Origin: CAYLLE01 sp964384485
Lineage (GTDB): Bacteria > Spirochaetota > Spirochaetia > CAYLLE01
NCBI GenBank assembly: GCA_964384485.1
Contig: CAYLLE010000127.1
Coordinates: 1 to 10,308, forward strand
Length of the DNA stretch: 10,308 bases
Direction: 5' to 3'
The notes beneath the pieces are model-generated. The model saw nothing but the letters and a program-made list of their open reading frames with translations, had not been told where the DNA came from and did no database searches. Made by a program: the position numbers and the translations under genes. This document shows, piece by piece, positions 6,598 to 10,308 of the stretch (the stretch's first letter is position 1; every line of letters begins with the position of its first letter).

Positions 6598-7707
6598 CTA
6601 CTCCTCCCACTGGAGCATGATTTTCCCGCTCTGGCCGGATTCCGCGGTTGTAAACGCCTGCGCTCCAAGGTCCAACGGAAACCGATGGGTAATAATTCCT
6701 TCGAAAGTAACATTATTCGTCAGCACGAAATCAATCATCTCATCATACATCCCCATGGGAAAAACGTTACTGCCGTACAATTCGAGCTCTTTGAATATCA
6801 CTTTATCCATTTCAAGAGATCTCTGAAAGACCCCGGCGCTGTGAAATCCGCTGTCTATACCCAAAAAGACGGCCCTGCCCCCCTTTTTTAAAGCGTCCAC
6901 CGCGTTTATTCGCGCGGACGGTGCGGCGGAGCACTCGGCGGCAATATCCGTTCCCCGGCCTGCGGTTAAACGGTAGATCTCCTTTACCGTGGAAGACGCG
7001 GTCACGGGGAAACCGTGAATCAAATCGTACACCCCGTACTCATCCGGGTCGGTACCCGAATTGATCACCTGATCCGATCCGCACCGAAGCGCCAGATCCA
7101 GCCGGTAATCGGAAACATCGACGCATACGGTCTTAAGGTTCATTTTTTTCGCGAGAATGAGGGTACAGAGACCCACCGGGCCGCAGCCGAATACAGCCAG
7201 CCACTCGCCCGCCCGGGGAGAAACCTTTTTCAATCCGCTGTAAGCCGTGCCGCCCGCGCACATCATCACGGCGCCGTCGCTAAACGATACCGCCTCCGGC
7301 AGTGGCAGACAGCAGTTTGCCGGAACTGAAATGCAATCCTGAAAAGCTCCGTCATATTCGCCGCTTAAGGCGCCGCCTCGGGAACAAAAGACCACGTTTC
7401 CCTCCCGGCAATGCCTGCAGCTTCCGCAGCCGATCTTGTGGTACACCGCCACCCGGTCACCCGGCGCAACAGCTTTTACCCCGGTTCCTACGGAAACGAC
7501 AATACCCGCCGGTTCGTGCCCAGCGATGACGGGCCGGTAGGCTGAATCCCGAAGCATACGTTCATCATGCAGAGACTTGATATGCAGATCGCTGCCGCAT
7601 AGCCCGGCGGCCTTTACCTTCACTACAGCTTCGTTCGGACCAGGATCCGGTGTTGTTCTTTGCTCCAGGGAAAATTGTCCGTTCCCCCGGTATACGAGCG
7701 CTTTCAT
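6598..7707 (-). CDS. Zinc-dependent medium-chain alcohol/polyol dehydrogenase
   Basis: A 369-residue MDR-superfamily dehydrogenase, a distant paralogue of the one at 4343-5347. The catalytic zinc site is C37 (GLCGSDLH), H64-E65 (AGHEPAG) and probably C150 in MMCAGGTAYSGL, where the other paralogue has a glutamate. Structural zinc cysteines are C94, C97, C100 and C108. The cofactor motif is FGCGPVG (173-179), with D197 in CVDVS favouring NAD. The ATG is preceded by a weak GGCAGG four bases upstream. It is first in its unit and followed 3 bp later by the LacI gene, so enzyme and repressor are co-transcribed. The -10 of its promoter touches a GGTTAA box. The C150 change suggests a different substrate preference from its neighbour; the actual substrate cannot be told. 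Confidence 0.93.
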   Translation of the reverse strand: MKALVYRGNGQFSLEQRTTPDPGPNEAVVKVKAAGLCGSDLHIKSLHDERMLRDSAYRPVIAGHEPAGIVVSVGTGVKAVAPGDRVAVYHKIGCGSCRHCREGNVVFCSRGGALSGEYDGAFQDCISVPANCCLPLPEAVSFSDGAVMMCAGGTAYSGLKKVSPRAGEWLAVFGCGPVGLCTLILAKKMNLKTVCVDVSDYRLDLALRCGSDQVINSGTDPDEYGVYDLIHGFPVTASSTVKEIYRLTAGRGTDIAAECSAAPSARINAVDALKKGGRAVFLGIDSGFHSAGVFQRSLEMDKVIFKELELYGSNVFPMGMYDEMIDFVLTNNVTFEGIITHRFPLDLGAQAFTTAESGQSGKIMLQWEE

Positions 7708-7721
7708 AATGCCTGCCTGAC

Positions 7722-7815
7722 GGTTAAATTATCAAGTATTTTTTAACCAGAAATTAACCAATATTTAAATTATATTAACCCGTGTCACAGGATTATGCAA
7801 GTGCATGAATTAACC
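7722..7815. promoter_or_regulatory. Promoter region of the dehydrogenase-lacI unit with helically phased TTAACC boxes
   Basis: On the minus strand a perfect TATAAT -10 lies at 7774-7769, but no good -35 is present at normal spacing (TTGCAT is 20 bases away). Boxes are GGTTAA at 7722-7727 (inverted) and TTAACC at 7743-7748, 7754-7759, 7775-7780 and 7810-7815. Successive starts from 7722 to 7775 differ by 21, 11 and 21 bp, matching whole helical turns. One box abuts the -10. This looks like a repressor array. Confidence 0.5.
7778..7813 (+). repeat. 36-bp direct repeat, copy 1, upstream of metallopeptidase gene
   Basis: Matches 8666-8701 at 31 of 36 positions with no gaps; the core CACAGGATTAT is identical. 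Similarity stops abruptly on both sides. This copy lies just upstream of the -10 of the divergent dehydrogenase promoter. Confidence 0.75.
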
Positions 7816-7920
7816 CGCGCGAAGCTGGCTCCCGATCAGGAATTCACGGTCAACACCTTGTGTGATTTAGAATCGGCCGTAATTGCGTCTTATACATAAA
7901 TTTTAATGCGAATGTGATCA

Positions 7921-7950
7921 CCGGGAATTGCTGTTCCCGGATGATTTTTA
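7921..7950 (+). terminator. Terminator-like hairpin upstream of the metallopeptidase gene
   Basis: CCGGGAA (7921-7927), a six-base loop and TTCCCGG (7934-7940) form a perfect 7-bp stem, followed by ATGATTTTTATT. It is oriented for plus-strand transcription, yet no plus-strand gene lies just upstream. It may insulate the metallopeptidase promoter from read-through, or attenuate a longer leader. It argues against a GTG start at 7914, since the hairpin would fall inside that ORF. Confidence 0.5.
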
Positions 7951-7980
7951 TTGACTTCCAGGAAATTTCAGTTATTTTAT
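7951..7980 (+). promoter_or_regulatory. Possible promoter of the metallopeptidase gene
   Basis: TTGACT (7951-7956) has five of six -35 matches. The -10 is weaker: TATTTT at 7973-7978 (16-bp spacing) or TTTTAT at 7975-7980 (18-bp spacing). Either would start transcription almost on the ATG at 7986, implying a leaderless or nearly leaderless mRNA, in line with the absence of a ribosome site there. Confidence 0.4.
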
Positions 7981-7985
7981 GCACC

Positions 7986-8666
7986 ATGGGATTGATATTT
8001 TCATACTGGTGGATACTGCTGCCGGCGATTGTATTCGGGTTCATCGCCCAATCGATGGTTAAAAGTACCTATAAAAGTCAGCAGCGGATCAAGACGCAAA
8101 AAAATATAACCGGAAGCCGGATGGCCGCGTGGATCCTCAAACAGAATGGACTGGATGATGTAAAGATCCGGGAGATCAGGGGTAAACTCAGTGACCATTA
8201 CGACCCCCGGGCAAAAGAACTCAGGCTCTCGAGCCCGGTCTATAATGGAACCGATGTGGCCGCCCTGGGCATCGCCGCGCACGAAGCGGGTCACGCCATT
8301 CAGCACGGAAGATCATACGCGCCGATTGCCATTCGGAATACGGTTTACCCTGTTGCTACATTCGGATCAAACCTGGGGCCGATCCTGGTAATCGGCGGTT
8401 TATTTCTGGGTTCAGTACCTTTTCTCATCAATTTAGGGATAATCCTCTTCGCCTTTGCCGTGGCCTTTACCGTGCTGACACTTCCTATCGAATTCAACGC
8501 CTCCGGACGGGCAGTCCGGATCCTCCGAAAGAGCGGCGCCATGACGGAACGGGAACTTCACGGAGCGAAAAAGGTACTCCGGGCTGCCGCCATGACCTAT
8601 GTTGCTTCCGCCCTGGCTTCGGTACTTACTCTGCTCCGTCTGATACTGCTCAGCCGTTCCAATTGA
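7986..8666 (+). CDS. Membrane zinc metallopeptidase, YugP-like (Zn_peptidase_2 family)
   Basis: A 226-residue integral-membrane neutral zinc metallopeptidase of the YugP family. Residues 4-22 form the first membrane helix, followed by family signatures SDHYDPRAKELRLS (69-82) and the zinc motif HEAGH (H99, E100, H103) with AIQH. RNTVYPVATFGSN (117-129) and LPIEFNASGRA (166-176) follow; the Glu of IEFNAS is a plausible third ligand. Hydrophobic helices lie at about 131-167, and a last one is at 202-224. The ATG at 7986 was chosen because MGLIFSYWWILLPA fits the family N-terminus; the ORF is open back to GTG 7914, but that adds a terminator-like hairpin. No clear Shine-Dalgarno precedes either. 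It stands alone between 36-bp direct repeats. The cellular substrate of the family is not established. Confidence 0.92.
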   Translation: MGLIFSYWWILLPAIVFGFIAQSMVKSTYKSQQRIKTQKNITGSRMAAWILKQNGLDDVKIREIRGKLSDHYDPRAKELRLSSPVYNGTDVAALGIAAHEAGHAIQHGRSYAPIAIRNTVYPVATFGSNLGPILVIGGLFLGSVPFLINLGIILFAFAVAFTVLTLPIEFNASGRAVRILRKSGAMTERELHGAKKVLRAAAMTYVASALASVLTLLRLILLSRSN

Positions 8667-8701
8667 CCCGTGCCACAGGATTATTCAAGTACATGTATTT
8701 A
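8666..8701 (+). repeat. 36-bp direct repeat, copy 2, starting at the metallopeptidase stop codon
   Basis: The second copy of the 7778-7813 sequence, 888 bp away, with five substitutions. It begins on the last base of the TGA stop. Sequence beyond 8701 is unrelated to that beyond 7813. Confidence 0.75.
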
Positions 8702-8768
8702 TGATAGTAAAGGGCTTCACAATGATAAAGCAGGGTGGCTGTATACAGTTCCTAATTTCGGCAATGAT

Positions 8769-8788
8769 GGACTGAGCTGAATCAGTCC
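8769..8788 (+). other. Inverted repeat able to form a 7-bp hairpin
   Basis: GGACTGA (8769-8775) and TCAGTCC (8782-8788) pair perfectly around a six-base loop. There is no T-tract after it, so it is not a standard intrinsic terminator. It lies in the 244-bp gap 8667-8910 that also holds the repeat and a possible promoter; nothing else was recognised there. Confidence 0.35.
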
Positions 8789-8841
8789 CGGCACGGCAGC
8801 AAAACAGCAATTCAGAATCGTTCTAACCCGCTGACAACTCC

Positions 8842-8870
8842 TTGATCCCCGGAACATATTGCTCTATTTT
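8842..8870 (+). promoter_or_regulatory. Possible promoter for the small ORF and FAD oxidoreductase
   Basis: TTGATC (8842-8847), 17 bases, then TATTTT (8865-8870). Each box has four of six consensus matches at ideal spacing. The predicted start near 8877 leaves a leader of about 34 bases ending in AGGAGG before the ATG at 8911. Confidence 0.4.
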
Positions 8871-8910
8871 TAATCTAAAGTTAACATTTTTTAGAACATA
8901 GGAGGTCTTT

Positions 8911-8967
8911 ATGAGTTTTTCTGCGTTTATGTCCAGTAGTTATGGCCGGTTACTCCGTATCAAATGA
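8911..8967 (+). CDS. 18-residue small protein or leader peptide coupled to the FAD oxidoreductase
   Basis: MSFSAFMSSSYGRLLRIK is encoded from an ATG with a perfect AGGAGG five bases upstream, the best ribosome site in this part of the window. Its TGA overlaps the ATG of the next gene as ATGA, so ribosomes ending here can restart on the oxidoreductase, which has no Shine-Dalgarno of its own. The peptide is rich in serine (five of 18) with a basic C-terminus (R-LL-R-I-K) and resembles no family I know. It could be purely a translational-coupling device, a regulatory leader or a genuine microprotein. A one-base frame error that would join it to the next ORF is less likely, because the next ORF begins at a credible family N-terminus. 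Confidence 0.6.
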   Translation: MSFSAFMSSSYGRLLRIK

Positions 8968-10262
8968 CGCATGAGCAGAAAGTCGAAGACATTGCGGAAA
9001 CGCTGAAGAGACAGGAACCAGGCCGGCCGGTATCACTTAAGAAAAAATCAGTATCTCATCAAGTACCGAAAAAAATTGAGCCAAAACGAAGAGACGGTAA
9101 AATCGATATCTCAGATTTAAACAAAATCCTTTCTATCGACCCTTTAAAGAAACGGTGCACCGCGGAACCAGGAGTAACGTTTCACGATCTCGTTGCGGAA
9201 ACGCTGAAGTACGGATTAGTACCGATTATAGTTCCGGAACTTAAGGGGATCACGTTAGGGGGAGCCGTTTCCGGCTGTTCTGTTGAATCAGCCTCGTACC
9301 GGTACGGCGGTTTTCATGATACGTGCCTCTCATATGAAGTCATTACCGCTTCCGGAGAAATAAAAGAATGCAGGCCGGACGGTGAAAACAGCCTTCTCTT
9401 TCAGATGATGCACGGGTCATTCGGAACTTTAGGCATTCTTTCTAAGCTTCAGTTCCTTGTTAGGGAAGCAAAGCCCTATGTTCATATCCGTTACAGACAT
9501 TACAATACCATTGAGGAATACAGAAGAGCTATCGAAAAGTTCTATCGGCAGGGCCAAGATGATTTTATTGACGGTATCATCCATTCTGAAAAGCAATTCA
9601 CTCTCTGTATCGGGAATTTCTGCAGTGAAGCTCCTTATCTTCACAGCTACACTTGGCTTAAGCCTTATTATAAAAGCACCCGGGTTCGGAATGAAGATTA
9701 TATGGAAATCAAAAACTATTTTTTCCGATACGATCCCGACTGCCATTGGATTGCACGTAATTATGGATTAGAGAATCCGGTACTCAGACTGCTCGCCGGA
9801 AAGTTCTTTTTATCTTCCGAAAAGATGCTGACCCTTGCCCGGAACCATCCCGGGATTTTTAATTCCGGAAACCCTCAGGTGATCGTGGATGTATTTATAC
9901 CTTTTAAAAAAATTACCGAGTTTCTCGATTTTTATCTAGCCGATATATCTTATTATCCCCTCTGGGTGGTTCCGTATAAGCCTTCTCATCCTTACGAATG
10001 GCTGAATCCAGAGTTTGCCGATGATGAACTATTTATTGATTTTGCAGTATATGGCATGAAACCCAAAGCTGATATTGACTACTACCGCCTTATAGAGAAA
10101 AAACTTCTGGAAATAAAAGGTATAAAAACTCTTATCTCCCACAACTCCTATACGCGGGAAGAATTTTGGAAGGTATGGAATAAGGAAAATTACACGAGAG
10201 TTAAAGAGTATACCGATCCTCAAAACATATTTAGGAATTTATACGAAAAAACCTCCGGGTAG
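8964..10262 (+). CDS. FAD-binding oxidoreductase, DHCR24-like (FAD-linked oxidase domain)
   Basis: A 432-residue soluble flavoprotein of the FAD_binding_4 (PCMH/VAO) superfamily. The FAD domain fills roughly residues 20-170: RPVSLKKKSVSHQVP (21-35), the strand-loop AEPGVTFHDLV (67-77), VPELKGITLGGAVSGCSVES (90-109), YRYGGFHDTCL (112-122) and HGSFGTLGIL (150-159). This ordering, especially LGGAVSGCSxES and GGFHDTC, is that of the bacterial and eukaryotic 24-dehydrocholesterol-reductase-like group. The C-terminal half is less conserved but ends in the typical YTDPQNIFRNLYEK (416-429). The substrate is not predictable; bacterial members of this group are mostly uncharacterised. It starts by ATGA overlap with the 18-codon ORF, so its translation probably depends on it. 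It is the last gene visible; 10263-10308 shows nothing clear. Confidence 0.9.
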   Translation: MTHEQKVEDIAETLKRQEPGRPVSLKKKSVSHQVPKKIEPKRRDGKIDISDLNKILSIDPLKKRCTAEPGVTFHDLVAETLKYGLVPIIVPELKGITLGGAVSGCSVESASYRYGGFHDTCLSYEVITASGEIKECRPDGENSLLFQMMHGSFGTLGILSKLQFLVREAKPYVHIRYRHYNTIEEYRRAIEKFYRQGQDDFIDGIIHSEKQFTLCIGNFCSEAPYLHSYTWLKPYYKSTRVRNEDYMEIKNYFFRYDPDCHWIARNYGLENPVLRLLAGKFFLSSEKMLTLARNHPGIFNSGNPQVIVDVFIPFKKITEFLDFYLADISYYPLWVVPYKPSHPYEWLNPEFADDELFIDFAVYGMKPKADIDYYRLIEKKLLEIKGIKTLISHNSYTREEFWKVWNKENYTRVKEYTDPQNIFRNLYEKTSG

Positions 10263-10308
10263 AATCGGGAAATAAACATGTTAGCAACAGCAAATCCCGG
10301 TCAACTCC

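Noticed and set aside
7914..7985. GTG start extending the metallopeptidase by 24 residues
   Set aside because: The extra segment contains a terminator-like hairpin, has no ribosome site and is not like family N-termini.
8739..8748. CTGTATACAG as a LexA/SOS box
   Set aside because: The canonical enterobacterial box is CTG-N10-CAG (CTGT-N8-ACAG); this palindrome is too short, and no SOS gene is next to it.
8667..8910. Riboswitch or structured RNA ahead of the FAD oxidoreductase
   Set aside because: Only one 7-bp hairpin is visible, and no known riboswitch core motif was recognised.

Overview
The window looks like a carbohydrate or polyol catabolism locus of a free-living, probably anaerobic heterotrophic bacterium. 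Base composition is near balanced. Shine-Dalgarno sequences are strong (AGGAGG type), some starts are TTG or GTG, and LacI regulators sit beside zinc dehydrogenases, Gfo/Idh/MocA and uroporphyrinogen-decarboxylase (URO-D) family proteins. This would suit a spirochaete of the Sediminispirochaeta/Oceanispirochaeta kind or a clostridial Firmicute. That is an inference from gene content only; there is no rRNA or other marker.

Layout. (1) Positions 1-526, minus strand: the N-terminal part of a LacI-family repressor cut by the window edge, with a near-consensus promoter whose -10 lies inside a perfect 16-bp palindrome. (2) Positions 527-1069: that control region, then a likely decayed serine-hydrolase (beta-lactamase family) fragment on the minus strand. 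(3) Positions 1070-2134, plus strand: a URO-D/MtaA-type methyltransferase homologue with the Zn-ligand pattern HxC...C, but lacking the usual first ~20 residues. (4) Positions 2342-7707, minus strand: five genes in two closely linked units. The upstream unit is a zinc dehydrogenase followed after 3 bp by a second LacI repressor. The downstream unit, behind its own TTCACA-N17-TATGAT promoter, is a second zinc dehydrogenase, a second URO-D-family protein (4-bp ATGA overlap) and a Gfo/Idh/MocA oxidoreductase. (5) Positions 7986-8666, plus strand: a YugP-like membrane zinc metallopeptidase bracketed by two copies of a 36-bp direct repeat. (6) Positions 8911-10262, plus strand: an 18-codon ORF with a perfect Shine-Dalgarno, overlapping by ATGA a DHCR24-like FAD-binding oxidoreductase.

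How the genes may work together: three NAD(P)-type dehydrogenases plus a URO-D-family protein under LacI control suggest stepwise oxidation of a sugar, polyol or glycoside. The URO-D-type protein may handle a methyl or carboxyl group, for example on an O-methylated sugar; that is a hypothesis, not a known pathway. No transporter, kinase or corrinoid protein is visible, so these would have to be encoded elsewhere. Repeated GGTTAA/TTAACC boxes occur in both minus-strand promoter regions and are candidate operators of the second LacI protein, whose hinge lacks the canonical leucine. I saw no tRNA, rRNA, CRISPR array, recognisable riboswitch class or transposase.
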